A DNA stretch of 64,000 nt. It comes from UBA7803 sp041690675. Lineage in GTDB: Bacteria > Pseudomonadota > Gammaproteobacteria > Pseudomonadales > Azotimanducaceae. Where the stretch lies: positions 74,368 to 138,367 of the forward strand of contig JAWLGU010000001.1 of NCBI GenBank assembly GCA_041690675.1, given 5' to 3'. Each line of letters opens with the position of its first letter. Position 1 is the stretch's first letter. The translations under genes and the position numbers were made by a program. Shown here in pieces: positions 25,337 through 34,762 of this stretch. The notes under the pieces are model-generated. The model saw only the letters and a program-made list of their open reading frames with translations, did no database searches and had not been told where the DNA came from.

Positions 25337-27159
25337 GACTTGACCTCGGTGAGCCGCGGCAGCTTGCTCGCGGTGTAGTGCTCGGAAACCTGCCGCTGAA
25401 TGGTGTCGGCGGAGATGGAGAGCCCGCCGTAGTAGCGAATCGACACCAGCCCCGCCGGATCGAGGCCGCCTTCGTTCACCAGCAGGGTCTTCATCTGAGC
25501 GTCCCGGTTCTGGTCCACCACGAACACCACTTCGTGGGTGTCGATGAAGCGGTAGACCTCCTCGCCGAAGGGGAAGCCGCGGAGCCGCATGGTGTCGAGG
25601 TGAATGCCTTCGTCGGTCAGCAGATCCAGCGCCTCCTCCATGGGCAGCGCGCTGGTGCCGTAGTAGATGATGCCGGCGTGCTTGCCGGTGTCGCGAATCT
25701 CGGCCTTGGGCACCAGGGTGGCTGCTGTGCGCCACTTGAGCTCCAGACGCTCCATGTTGCGCACGTAGGCCTCGGGCGACTCCGTGTACGCGGCGAACTC
25801 GTCCCGGGACGTGCCGCGGGTGAAGAAAGCGCCTTTGTCCGGGTGTGTGCCCGGATAGGTGCGGTAGCCGATGCCGTCGCCGTCCAGGTCCAGATAGCGC
25901 CCCCACCGTTCCACCGACTCCAGGGCATCGGCGTCCAGCACTTTGCCCCGGTCGTAGCGGCGCTGGTCGTCCCACTCCAGCGGCTCGCTCAGGTTGTCGT
26001 TCATGCCCAGCTCGAGATCGCTCATGACGATCACCGGCGTCTGCAGCCGATCCGCCAGGTCCAGCGCCTGCGCCGCGAAGTCGAAGCACTCCCGCGGCGT
26101 GGCCGGGAACAGCAGCACGTGCTTGGTATCGCCGTGGGAGGCATAGGCCGCGGCGAGCAGATCCGCCTGCTGGGTGCGGGTGGGCATGCCCGTGGATGGG
26201 CCGGCCCGCTGCACGTCGATGAGCACCGCCGGGATCTCGGCGAAGTAGGCGAGCCCCAGGAACTCGGTCATCAGCGAGATGCCCGGGCCGCTGGTGGCGG
26301 TGAACGCCCGGGCGCCGTTCCAGGCCGCGCCGATGACGACGCCGATGGCCGACAGCTCGTCCTCGGCCTGGACGATGGCGTACTTGCGCTCACCGGTGTC
26401 CTTGTCGATGCGCAGCCGCTCGGCATAACGCTCGAAGGCTTCCGCCACCGAGGTGGACGGGGTGATGGGATACCACGCGCAGACCGTGGCGCCACCGTAC
26501 AGCGCGCCCAGGGCCGCCGCGGTGTTGCCGTCGATCATGATGCGATCGCCAACCTCCTCGGTGCGCCGCACCTGGAACTTGAGCGGGCACTCCAGGTATT
26601 CGCGGGCGTAATTGCGGCCGATCTCCAGGGCATGGATGTTGGGTCGGATCAGCGCGTCCTTGCCCTTGTACTGGGTGGAGACCATGCCGGTGATGACGTC
26701 GAACTCGATGTTCAGAAGCGCCGCGAGGGCTCCCAGGTAGGTGATGTTCTTGAACAGCCCCCGCTGCTTGGGATCGTCGTACTCCGAAAGCAGCAGGGTC
26801 GAGATCGGAATGCCGATCTCGGTGACGTCGGAGCGCCTGAGCTCCCGCGCCAGCGGCTTCGAGTTGTCGTAGAGCAGGTAGCCGCCGGGGTTGATGGCGG
26901 CAACGTCCTCGGGGTAGGTCTCCGCGTTCATGGCCACCATGATGTCCACGCCCTCGCGGCGGCCCAGGTAGCCGGCCTCGTTCACCCGCACCTCGAACCA
27001 GGTGGGCAGCCCCTGGATGTTGGAGGGAAAGATGTTGCGGGTGGACACGGGAATACCCATCCGGAACAGCGCCTTGGCGAACATGCCGTTGGCGCTGGCC
27101 GAGCCCGAGCCGTTGACGTTGGCGAAACGGATGACGAAATCGTTGTAGATGATGCTCAT
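25333..27159 (-). CDS. korA: 2-oxoacid:ferredoxin oxidoreductase, fused gamma-alpha subunit
   Basis: A 608-residue protein with the gamma domain first (residues about 1-190: GSGSASANGMFAKALFRMG, VDIMVAMNAETY) and the alpha, pyrimidine-binding domain after it (GNTAAALGALYGGATVCAWYPITPSTSVAE, FTATSGPGISLMTEFLGLA). This fused arrangement is typical of KorA. It begins 1 bp after the GltD-like gene and overlaps korB by 4 bp, giving a tight three-gene operon. Confidence 0.93.
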   Translation of the reverse strand: MSIIYNDFVIRFANVNGSGSASANGMFAKALFRMGIPVSTRNIFPSNIQGLPTWFEVRVNEAGYLGRREGVDIMVAMNAETYPEDVAAINPGGYLLYDNSKPLARELRRSDVTEIGIPISTLLLSEYDDPKQRGLFKNITYLGALAALLNIEFDVITGMVSTQYKGKDALIRPNIHALEIGRNYAREYLECPLKFQVRRTEEVGDRIMIDGNTAAALGALYGGATVCAWYPITPSTSVAEAFERYAERLRIDKDTGERKYAIVQAEDELSAIGVVIGAAWNGARAFTATSGPGISLMTEFLGLAYFAEIPAVLIDVQRAGPSTGMPTRTQQADLLAAAYASHGDTKHVLLFPATPRECFDFAAQALDLADRLQTPVIVMSDLELGMNDNLSEPLEWDDQRRYDRGKVLDADALESVERWGRYLDLDGDGIGYRTYPGTHPDKGAFFTRGTSRDEFAAYTESPEAYVRNMERLELKWRTAATLVPKAEIRDTGKHAGIIYYGTSALPMEEALDLLTDEGIHLDTMRLRGFPFGEEVYRFIDTHEVVFVVDQNRDAQMKTLLVNEGGLDPAGLVSIRYYGGLSISADTIQRQVSEHYTASKLPRLTEVKS

Positions 27160-28938
27160 TTACGCGTAAGACCCGAGCTGCGGCACGTGAATGATGGATT
27201 TCTGCATGTCCCACGCGTTGGTAGGACAGCGCTCGGCGCACAGGCCGCAGTGCACGCACACGTCCTCGTCCTTCACCATGACCCGGCCGGTGCCGAGCTC
27301 GCCGGAGACGTAGATCTCCTGGTCGGGGTTCAGCGCCGGCGCCTTCAGCCGCTGCCGCAGTTCCTCCTCTTCGGCGTTGTCGATGAAGGAGATGCAGTCC
27401 ATGGGGCAGATGTCCACGCAGGCGTCGCACTCGATGCACAGGCTGTCGGTGAACACCGTCTGCACGTCGCAGTTGAGGCAGCGCTGGGCCTCCCGGGCCC
27501 CCAGCTCGCGGTCAAAGCCGAGTTCTACCTCCACCCGGAGGTTGGACAGCGCCTTCTCCTTGTCGACGTGGGGCACCAGGTAGCGCCTCGACGGGTCGTG
27601 CTGACTGTCGTAGCTCCACTCGTGCATGCCCATCTTGGTGCTCAGCAGGTTCACCCCCTCCCCGGGACGGTCGCGCTTGACGTCATCGCCCTGCAGGAAC
27701 AGATGAATGGAGATGGCCGCCTTGTGGGCGTGGGCGGAGGCCCAGATGATGTTCTCCGGACCGAAGGCCGCGTCGCCGCCGAAGAACACCTGGGGGTTGC
27801 TGGACTGCAGGGTGTCGGGGTCGAGCACCGGGCAGTCCCATTTGTCGAAGTCGATGCCGATGTCACGCTCGATCCACGGGCAGTGGTTCTCCTGGCCGAT
27901 GGCCATGAGCACGTGGTCGCACGCCATGAACTCGGTCTTCCCGGTGGGCTCGTAGCGCAGCCGTCCGTCCTCGCCCTTTACCGGAACCACTACGTCGAAC
28001 ACGATGCCTTTGAGCTTGCCGTTCTCGTGGACGAACTCCCTCGGCGGCCGGTTGTTGACGATGGGGATGCCCTCGCTCATGGCATCCTCCTTCTCCCACT
28101 CCGATGCCTTCATCACCTCGAAGGCCGAGCGCACCACCACGGTGACGCTCTCGGCACCGAGGCGGCGGGCCGTGCGGCAGCAGTCCATGGCAGTGTTGCC
28201 GCCACCGAGCACGATGACCTTGCCTTCGATGGCGGTGGTGTGACCGAAGGCGACGCTGGCCAGCCAGTCGATGCCGATGGACACGTGGGCGTCCACCTCG
28301 CGGCGGCCCGGCAGATCCAGATCCCGGCCCCGGGGAGCGCCGGTGCCGACGAAGTAGGCATCGAACCCCTGGTCCAGCATCTCCTTCATGCTGGTGACCT
28401 CGTGGCCGAAGTGGCACTCCACCCCCATCCCGAGAATCAGGTTCACCTCCTCCTCGAGCACGTCCGCCGGCAGCCGGAACGCCGGAATCTGCGTGCGCAT
28501 CATGCCGCCGCCGAAGGGGTCCTTCTCGAACAGGTGCACCTCGTAGCCGTGAGGCAGCAGATCCCGCGCCACCGCCAGCGATGCCGGTCCGGCACCCAGG
28601 AGAGCAACCTTCTTGCCGTTCTTCTGCTTCGGTACCCGGGGCAGGTACGGGGTGATGTCACCCTTGTTGTCGGCAGCTACCCGCTTGAGGCGGCATATGG
28701 CGACAGGTTTTTCTTCCGTGCGTACTCGCCGGCAGGCCGGCTCGCAGGGCCGGTCGCAGGTCCGCCCCAGGATCCCGGGGAAGACGTTGGAGTCCCAGTT
28801 GAGCATGTACGCTTCCGTGTACCGCTCCTCGGCGATGAGACGAATGTACTCGGGGACCGGCGTATGGGCGGGACAAGCCCACTGACAATCCACCACCTTG
28901 TGGAAGTAACTCGGGTCTGAAATATTCGTTGGCTTCAT
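27160..28938 (-). CDS. GltD-like FAD oxidoreductase with C-terminal 4Fe-4S ferredoxin domain
   Basis: 592 residues. The N-terminal Fe-S region has CQWACPAHTPVPEYI and GRTCDRPCEPACRR as in glutamate synthase small subunits. The FAD site is VALLGAGPASLAVARDL, and the NAD(P)H-binding site is VIVLGGGNTAMDCCRTARRLG. The C-terminal portion (after about residue 480) has CIECDACVDICPMDC and CVHCGLCAERCPTNA, two [4Fe-4S] motifs. It is the first gene of the korAB operon, so it probably moves electrons between NAD(P)H and the ferredoxin pool served by KorAB. True GltD is less likely because no gltB is present and GltD lacks the C-terminal clusters. Confidence 0.88.
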   Translation of the reverse strand: MKPTNISDPSYFHKVVDCQWACPAHTPVPEYIRLIAEERYTEAYMLNWDSNVFPGILGRTCDRPCEPACRRVRTEEKPVAICRLKRVAADNKGDITPYLPRVPKQKNGKKVALLGAGPASLAVARDLLPHGYEVHLFEKDPFGGGMMRTQIPAFRLPADVLEEEVNLILGMGVECHFGHEVTSMKEMLDQGFDAYFVGTGAPRGRDLDLPGRREVDAHVSIGIDWLASVAFGHTTAIEGKVIVLGGGNTAMDCCRTARRLGAESVTVVVRSAFEVMKASEWEKEDAMSEGIPIVNNRPPREFVHENGKLKGIVFDVVVPVKGEDGRLRYEPTGKTEFMACDHVLMAIGQENHCPWIERDIGIDFDKWDCPVLDPDTLQSSNPQVFFGGDAAFGPENIIWASAHAHKAAISIHLFLQGDDVKRDRPGEGVNLLSTKMGMHEWSYDSQHDPSRRYLVPHVDKEKALSNLRVEVELGFDRELGAREAQRCLNCDVQTVFTDSLCIECDACVDICPMDCISFIDNAEEEELRQRLKAPALNPDQEIYVSGELGTGRVMVKDEDVCVHCGLCAERCPTNAWDMQKSIIHVPQLGSYA

Positions 28939-29040
28939 AAATCAAGCCGGCGCGGCTCCCTGAGTAGAATCCATTTTAATCGTGGAACTGTAACCCGCCG
29001 AGCTCCACGGTGCCAAGCGCGTGCCAATCTTTCCGCTCAC

Positions 29041-30123
29041 TCAGCGGCGCGGCATGGCGCCGAGCTCCGTGACCCCGGGGAAACGGCTCAGCACGTCCAT
29101 GCCCAGCAGACCGTCGACCCCGTCGGGCAGCGGGTGATCGAGCACCAGCACCGTGAGGGTCTGCAGCTCCAGGGGCCCCACCCGGAAGCCGTGGAGCTCC
29201 AGGACGGGCGCCTCGATCAGCCCAGCCGCCGTCCGCACACGGACGCGCCGGCCCGTGGGCGTCGCGCCCACAGCCGCCACCCGCGCCCGGGCGATGGCCG
29301 TCGTGCTGGCGCCGGTATCCACCAGCAGGCGTAGCGCTGCGCCCCCGGCCCAGGCCTGCACGTGGAGCCCGCCGTCGTCGTGCTCGAGAGGCAACCCGGT
29401 GCGGGCCAGCCTGATCTCCGCCGCCAGATCCGACAGCTCTTCCGGATCCACCCCCACCACGCCGGTCTCGCTCAGCGTCCGCTCCGCCTCCTCTACCCCA
29501 CCCGCTCTGAGCAGCCAGTGGGCCAGCCGCAGCCGGTGGCCGTCGAAGCCCGGATCCCGCGCCACGAGATCGCGAAAGAATCGCACCAGGCCGCTCACGT
29601 CCTGGCGGTTGGCGAGCTGACTCTCCTGCACGTTCACCACCAGCCGCAGTGCGTCCCGCGCCCGCTGCACCATCGTGGGGTCGTCGGCGAATTGCAGCAG
29701 CTCGAGCAGCGGCTCCAGAGCATCCAGCAACCGCCCCTGCATCTGCCGGAGATCCGCCTGCAGCAGCAACGCCTCGGCGTCGTGAGGATTGGCCGCGAGA
29801 TAGTCGAGCAGCGCCGTTTCCGCTGCCGCGGCACGGCCCTCGCGCCCCTGGTCCCGCAGCCGCCCGAGCAGGCGCGCTCGCAGCGCGGCGGCGCCTTCGC
29901 GGTCGCCCGCCCGAACCATCGCCTCCAGCCGAGCCATGGCAGCGGGCCAGGATTCCGGCTGAGCCGGCGGCACGCCGGCCGGCGCTGACTCCTGCGTCAT
30001 CGAGGGCGGTCTCTCGCGCGCAATCCACGCCTCGCCGCCGCCGTCGGGCGGAGAGGATGACCCCACCCAGAGCCCCAGAAGGAACGCCAGGGCGGTGGTC
30101 GTTGACCAAAGGATGTGTCTCAC
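29041..30123 (-). CDS. Membrane-anchored retropepsin-like aspartic protease
   Basis: About 360 residues. After a short basic start comes one membrane helix (TTTALAFLLGLWVG), then a Pro/Ala-rich linker, a helical TPR-like region rich in Ala, Leu and Arg (residues about 60-240), and a C-terminal retropepsin domain with the catalytic motif LLVDTGASTTAI and the closing VDGLLGMDVLSRF. This layout matches bacterial clan AA proteases facing the periplasm. The start is uncertain: GTG 30123 places the helix at the N-terminus, while GTG 30177 and TTG 30180 lie in the same frame. It diverges from mfd. Confidence 0.8.
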   Translation of the reverse strand: MRHILWSTTTALAFLLGLWVGSSSPPDGGGEAWIARERPPSMTQESAPAGVPPAQPESWPAAMARLEAMVRAGDREGAAALRARLLGRLRDQGREGRAAAAETALLDYLAANPHDAEALLLQADLRQMQGRLLDALEPLLELLQFADDPTMVQRARDALRLVVNVQESQLANRQDVSGLVRFFRDLVARDPGFDGHRLRLAHWLLRAGGVEEAERTLSETGVVGVDPEELSDLAAEIRLARTGLPLEHDDGGLHVQAWAGGAALRLLVDTGASTTAIARARVAAVGATPTGRRVRVRTAAGLIEAPVLELHGFRVGPLELQTLTVLVLDHPLPDGVDGLLGMDVLSRFPGVTELGAMPRR

Positions 30124-30221
30124 CCGCCGGCGACTCCGCAACAGCAGCCTGCTGGCGTAGAATACCCGGCCTTCCACCAACCCTGCGAGGATCGTCGCCG
30201 ACTCGCCTCGAGCCCTGCCAG

Positions 30222-33200
30222 ATGAATCGAACCAGTCAGATGCCCGAATCGCGCAATCCGTTCCACCCGCCCGCTCCGCCCGGGGCCGGGCAGCGCAGCC
30301 AATGGCAGCACCTGCACGCGGGCGCGGCGGGGCTGGCCATCGCCCGTGCCGCCGCCGGGCATTCCGGCCTCACGGTGGTGGTCGCCCGGGACACCACCTC
30401 GGCGCAGCGCTGGGTGCGAGAGCTGGAGTTCTACGGCGGGGACCTGCCATGCCTGCAGTTTCCCGACTGGGAGACTCTGGCCTACGACGCGTTCTCCCCT
30501 CACCAGGACATCGTCTCCGAGCGCCTCACCACCCTGAAGACCCTGCGCTCCTTCACCGACCGCGTCGCCGAACCGACCCTGCTGGTGGTTCCGGTGCAGA
30601 CCCTGCTGCAACGGGTGGTTCCACCCAGCTACGTGGACGGCTACACCATGCAGCTGGCCGTCGGTCAGCGCTACGACATCGACGTCGAGCGGCGGCGCCT
30701 GGAATCCGCGGGCTACGTGGCGGTGGACACCGTCACCGGCCACGGCGAGTTCGCCGTCCGCGGCTCGCTCATGGACGTGTTCCCCATGGGATCCGAGACG
30801 CCGCTGCGGGTGGACCTGTTCGACGACGAGATCGAGAGCCTGCGCACCTTCGATCCGGAGACCCAGCGGACCCTGGAGCGGGTGGAGCGGATGACCTTGC
30901 TGCCGGCCCGGGAATTTCCTTTCGACGACGCGGCCATCGCCCGCTTCAGGGACCACTGGCACAACACCTTCAACGTGGACGTGCGCCGTGCCAGCATCTA
31001 TCAGGACGTGAGCCACCGCATTCCCCCGGGGGGCGTGGAGTACTACCTGCCCTTCTTCTTCGGCGAGCTCGCTACGTTGTTCGACTACCTGCCGCCCAAC
31101 ACCCTGGTGGCGGAAGACGCCGGGGTGGCGGGGGCCGGCGAGCACTTCCTGGAGGAGGTGGCGCAGCGCTACGAGAATCTGCGTCACGACGTGGAACGCC
31201 CCATCCTGCCGCCGGAGCGGCTGTACCTGCGCCAGGAGGAGCTGAACCAGGGGCTGAAGCGTCACGGCCGCATCCAGCTCAACCAGGACGGCCGCCATCC
31301 GGTGCGCTTCGACGCCCGGCCCATGCCGGAGCTGCAGGCGAACCCCCGGGCCCGGGAACCGGCGCAGGCACTGACCCGCTTCCTCACCGCCACCCCCGGC
31401 CGCACCCTGTTCGTGGCGGACACCGCCGGGCGTCGCGAAGTGTTCTGGGAATTCCTGAGCCGCGTGGGCATCCAGCCGAAGGAGGTGGAGGACTTCCAGG
31501 CATTCCTGGACGCCGACGCCGACGCCTGCATTGCCATCGCGCCGCTGGACGAGGGCCTCTCGGCCCCGGGTGTGCGGGTGGTCACCGAGAGCGAGGTCTT
31601 CGGCCACCAGGTTCAGGAGCGGCGGGCCCGGGCGACCCGGGTGCAGGACCCGGAGCAGATCATCCGGAACCTCACCGAGCTCTCCGTGGGCGAGCCGGTG
31701 GTTCACATCGAGCACGGCATCGGCCGTTATCTGGGACTGCAGACACTTTCGATCGACGGCACCCCCCACGAGTTCCTCACCCTGGAGTACGCCGACCAGG
31801 CCAAGCTCTACGTGCCGGTGACGTCGCTGCATCTCATCAGCCGCTACGCCGGCGCCGAGGAAGGCCATGCCCCCCTTCACCGGCTGGGCTCGGATCAGTG
31901 GGAGAAGGCCAAGCGGCGGGCCGCGGAGAAGGCCTACGACGTGGCGGCGGAGCTGCTGAACATCTACGCCCGACGCGAAGCCAACCCGCGCTACCGCTTC
32001 AGCGACCCGGAGGAGGATTACCAACGCTTCGCGGAGCGGTTCCCCTTCGAGCTGACCCTGGACCAGCGCCAGGCCATCGACGAGGTGATCGGCGACCTCT
32101 GCTCCGACCGTGCCACCGACCGGCTCATCTGCGGCGACGTGGGCTTCGGCAAGACGGAAGTCGCCATGCGTGCCGCCTTCGTAGCGGTGCAGAGCGGCAA
32201 GCAGGTGGCGGTGCTGGTACCCACCACGCTCCTCGCCCAGCAGCACTACGATACCTTCCGCGACCGATTCGCGGACTGGCCCGTGCAGATCGAGTCGTTG
32301 TCGCGGATGCGCTCGGACAGCGAGGTTCGGGAGGTGGCGCAGCGCATGGCCAGCGGCCGGGCCGACATCGTCATCGGCACCCACAAGCTGCTCGGCCAGG
32401 CCAAGGAGTTCCGCGATCTGGGACTGGTGATCATCGATGAGGAACACCGCTTCGGCGTGCGCCAGAAGGAGCGGCTGAAGGCTCTGCGCGCCGAGGTGGA
32501 CGTGCTCACCCTCACCGCCACGCCCATACCGCGCACCTTGAACATGGCCATGAGCGGCCTGCGCGACCTCTCCATCATCGCCACCCCGCCGGCGCGACGG
32601 CTCTCCATCAAGACCTTCGTCATGGAGAAGCGGCGCCACGTGATTCAGGAAGCCATCAGCCGGGAGCTCATGCGCGGCGGTCAGGTGTTCTACCTGCACA
32701 ACGAGGTGAAGACCATCGAGGCGGTGGCCCAGGAGCTTGCGGAGTGGGTGCCGGAGGCCCGCATCGGCGTGGGACACGGACAGATGCCGAAGCGCGAGCT
32801 GGAGCGGGTGATGAACGACTTCTACCACCGCCAGCTCAACCTGCTGGTCTGCACCACCATCATCGAGAATGGCATCGACGTGCCCAACGCCAACACCATC
32901 GTCATCGACCGGGCGGACCGCTTCGGGCTCGCCCAGCTCCACCAGCTGCGGGGGCGGGTGGGACGCTCACACCGCCAGGCCTACGCCTATCTGCTGACGC
33001 CCCACCCCAAGGCCATGACCCCGGATTCAGTGAAGCGCCTCGAGGCCATCGAGGCGGCGGGTGAGCTCGGAGTCGGTTTCACCCTCGCCACCCACGACCT
33101 GGAGATCCGCGGTGCCGGAGAACTGCTCGGCGAGGAACAGTCGGGGCAGATCGAGTCCGTGGGTTACTCGCTGTACAGCGAGCTGCTCGATCGGGCGGTG

Positions 33201-33755
33201 CGAGCCATCCGCGAGGGCCGGGCCCCCGACCTGGATTCGCCGCTGGAACCGGTGAGCCAGGAGGTGAACCTTCACGTGGGGGCGCGCATCCCGGACCAAT
33301 ATCTGCCGGACGTGCACGCCCGGCTCATCCTCTACAAGCGCATTGCCAACGCCGCCAGCGAGGACGACCTCGACGACCTGCGCGCCGAGGTGGTGGACCG
33401 CTTCGGGCCGTTGCCGGAGCCGCTGAAGCAGCTCTTCCGCGTGACCCTGCTGAAGCTGAAGATGCAGACGCTGGGCATCCGCCGCCTGGATCTCGGCAGC
33501 GGCGGCGGGCGCCTGGAGTTCAATACCGACACGCGGGTGGACCCCCGCACCATCGTCAGCCTGGTGCAGACACAGACCGCCACCTACCGGCTGGAAGGCG
33601 CTACCGTGCTGCGCATCAGCCGCTCGCTGCCGGAATTCGACCAGCGCATGGAGTTCGCCCTGGATCTGTTCGACAAGCTGGAAGACGGGGCCGCAACGGC
33701 CGATCCGGCTCGCGGGGCGGCGGGCCGGCCGGCCCACCGGGCGGTGAATCAATGA
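30222..33755 (+). CDS. mfd: Transcription-repair coupling factor
   Basis: A 1177-residue protein, close to the usual 1150. N-terminal UvrB-like region (residues about 1-340), an RNA-polymerase-interaction domain with VHIEHGIGRYLGL, then the RecG-like motor with Walker A GDVGFGKTE (about residue 638), DEEHRFG (about 739), LTATPIPRTLNMA and the translocation motif region AQLHQLRGRVGRS, and a C-terminal regulatory domain. Mfd removes stalled RNA polymerase at lesions and recruits UvrA. ATG 30222 gives the best N-terminus; ATG 30240 is an alternative. Overlaps csiV by 4 bp. Confidence 0.98.
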   Translation: MNRTSQMPESRNPFHPPAPPGAGQRSQWQHLHAGAAGLAIARAAAGHSGLTVVVARDTTSAQRWVRELEFYGGDLPCLQFPDWETLAYDAFSPHQDIVSERLTTLKTLRSFTDRVAEPTLLVVPVQTLLQRVVPPSYVDGYTMQLAVGQRYDIDVERRRLESAGYVAVDTVTGHGEFAVRGSLMDVFPMGSETPLRVDLFDDEIESLRTFDPETQRTLERVERMTLLPAREFPFDDAAIARFRDHWHNTFNVDVRRASIYQDVSHRIPPGGVEYYLPFFFGELATLFDYLPPNTLVAEDAGVAGAGEHFLEEVAQRYENLRHDVERPILPPERLYLRQEELNQGLKRHGRIQLNQDGRHPVRFDARPMPELQANPRAREPAQALTRFLTATPGRTLFVADTAGRREVFWEFLSRVGIQPKEVEDFQAFLDADADACIAIAPLDEGLSAPGVRVVTESEVFGHQVQERRARATRVQDPEQIIRNLTELSVGEPVVHIEHGIGRYLGLQTLSIDGTPHEFLTLEYADQAKLYVPVTSLHLISRYAGAEEGHAPLHRLGSDQWEKAKRRAAEKAYDVAAELLNIYARREANPRYRFSDPEEDYQRFAERFPFELTLDQRQAIDEVIGDLCSDRATDRLICGDVGFGKTEVAMRAAFVAVQSGKQVAVLVPTTLLAQQHYDTFRDRFADWPVQIESLSRMRSDSEVREVAQRMASGRADIVIGTHKLLGQAKEFRDLGLVIIDEEHRFGVRQKERLKALRAEVDVLTLTATPIPRTLNMAMSGLRDLSIIATPPARRLSIKTFVMEKRRHVIQEAISRELMRGGQVFYLHNEVKTIEAVAQELAEWVPEARIGVGHGQMPKRELERVMNDFYHRQLNLLVCTTIIENGIDVPNANTIVIDRADRFGLAQLHQLRGRVGRSHRQAYAYLLTPHPKAMTPDSVKRLEAIEAAGELGVGFTLATHDLEIRGAGELLGEEQSGQIESVGYSLYSELLDRAVRAIREGRAPDLDSPLEPVSQEVNLHVGARIPDQYLPDVHARLILYKRIANAASEDDLDDLRAEVVDRFGPLPEPLKQLFRVTLLKLKMQTLGIRRLDLGSGGGRLEFNTDTRVDPRTIVSLVQTQTATYRLEGATVLRISRSLPEFDQRMEFALDLFDKLEDGAATADPARGAAGRPAHRAVNQ

Positions 33756-34762
33756 GCGCGCAGCGGAGCCTGGGGCTGTGGATAACGCTGCTCCTGCTGT
33801 TCGCACCTCTGTCCACCTGGGCGGCGGAGTCCGTGGAAGATCATCTCGGGCGGAAGTGGTACGTCACCGAGATGGTGGTGTTCCAACGGCCCCAGGTGAT
33901 GGATTACGCCAGCGACGAGGATCTGGTGCGCCAGCGGGGCGGTGAGCTCGCCGTCGACATACGAGCCTTCCGCCCGGGCACGGATGGTCTCGCCGGCCAT
34001 TACGATCTGGCGACTGCAGAGCGCGCCGAACTGGGCTACCCGTACCTCGATCTTCAGGCCCTGGAGATCCCGTTCCGCCTTCAGACGGGCCTCGCCGCCG
34101 GTGACATGAGACCCGGTTTCGAGGATCCGGATGGCGCCGCCCCGGACGGTGATCCGCCACCGGCCATTCATCCCCGCCTCGCTCCGGACCCGCTGCTGGA
34201 TTACCTGGCTGCGCTGGCACGTTTCGAGTCGGAGCTGGAGGCGCGCAGCCAGACCTGGCTGCCCGCGGAGACCTTCACCCTCACGACCGAAGCCCAGCGA
34301 CTGGCTCGGCTCGGCGGCTTTCAGGTGCTGCTGCACGGGCGCTGGCTGCAGCCGGTGCCGCCGCGGGAGGCGCCCGAGCCGATGCTGGTCCAGGCGGGCC
34401 GCCGTTACGGCGACGTTCGGGCCCTGGAGGGGACGGTGGCCGTGACCCTGGGCCGTTACCTGCACTTTCAGACGAACCTCACGTACCGCGAGCCGCTGCT
34501 GGGACACGCGCCCGTGGATCGGACCCTGCCGCCGCCGGAGCTTCTGGGGGTGGCCGCCGGCCAAGCTCCGCGAATGCCGGATGCGGCGCTACTGGGCGAG
34601 ACGTCCGGCTACATGCTGCTCACCACCAGTCGCCGCATGCGCAGCGGCGAGCTTCACTACCTGGATCACCCCAAGCTGGGGGTGCTGGTGCGCATCCATC
34701 CCGTGGAGATCCCGGAGTCGCTGTCAGCCGCCTTCGCCGCTCTCCAGCAGGACTCGCAATAG
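33752..34762 (+). CDS. csiV: CsiV-family cell-division-associated periplasmic protein
   Basis: 336 residues with a signal peptide (LGLWITLLLLFAPLSTWA, cleavage near residue 25). It has the family opening WYVTEMVVFQRP and the closing MRSGELHYLDHPKLGVLVRI. CsiV binds peptidoglycan and activates the LpoA/PBP1a synthase pathway in Vibrio. The position directly after mfd, with a 4-bp ATGA overlap, is the conserved gammaproteobacterial arrangement. The 3' end overlaps the convergent phosphorylase gene by 39 bp. Confidence 0.88.
   Translation: MSAQRSLGLWITLLLLFAPLSTWAAESVEDHLGRKWYVTEMVVFQRPQVMDYASDEDLVRQRGGELAVDIRAFRPGTDGLAGHYDLATAERAELGYPYLDLQALEIPFRLQTGLAAGDMRPGFEDPDGAAPDGDPPPAIHPRLAPDPLLDYLAALARFESELEARSQTWLPAETFTLTTEAQRLARLGGFQVLLHGRWLQPVPPREAPEPMLVQAGRRYGDVRALEGTVAVTLGRYLHFQTNLTYREPLLGHAPVDRTLPPPELLGVAAGQAPRMPDAALLGETSGYMLLTTSRRMRSGELHYLDHPKLGVLVRIHPVEIPESLSAAFAALQQDSQ

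Noticed and set aside
25378..28920. Long plus-strand open frame of about 1180 codons
   Set aside because: Antisense to korA and the GltD-like gene; composition (His, Val, Gly, Arg rich) is typical of shadow frames in GC-rich DNA.
27160..28938. Glutamate synthase small subunit (GltD)
   Set aside because: No gltB nearby, extra C-terminal ferredoxin domain, and operon context with korAB.
30120..32942. Minus-strand open frame of 940 codons opposite mfd
   Set aside because: Shadow of mfd with no recognisable domain.
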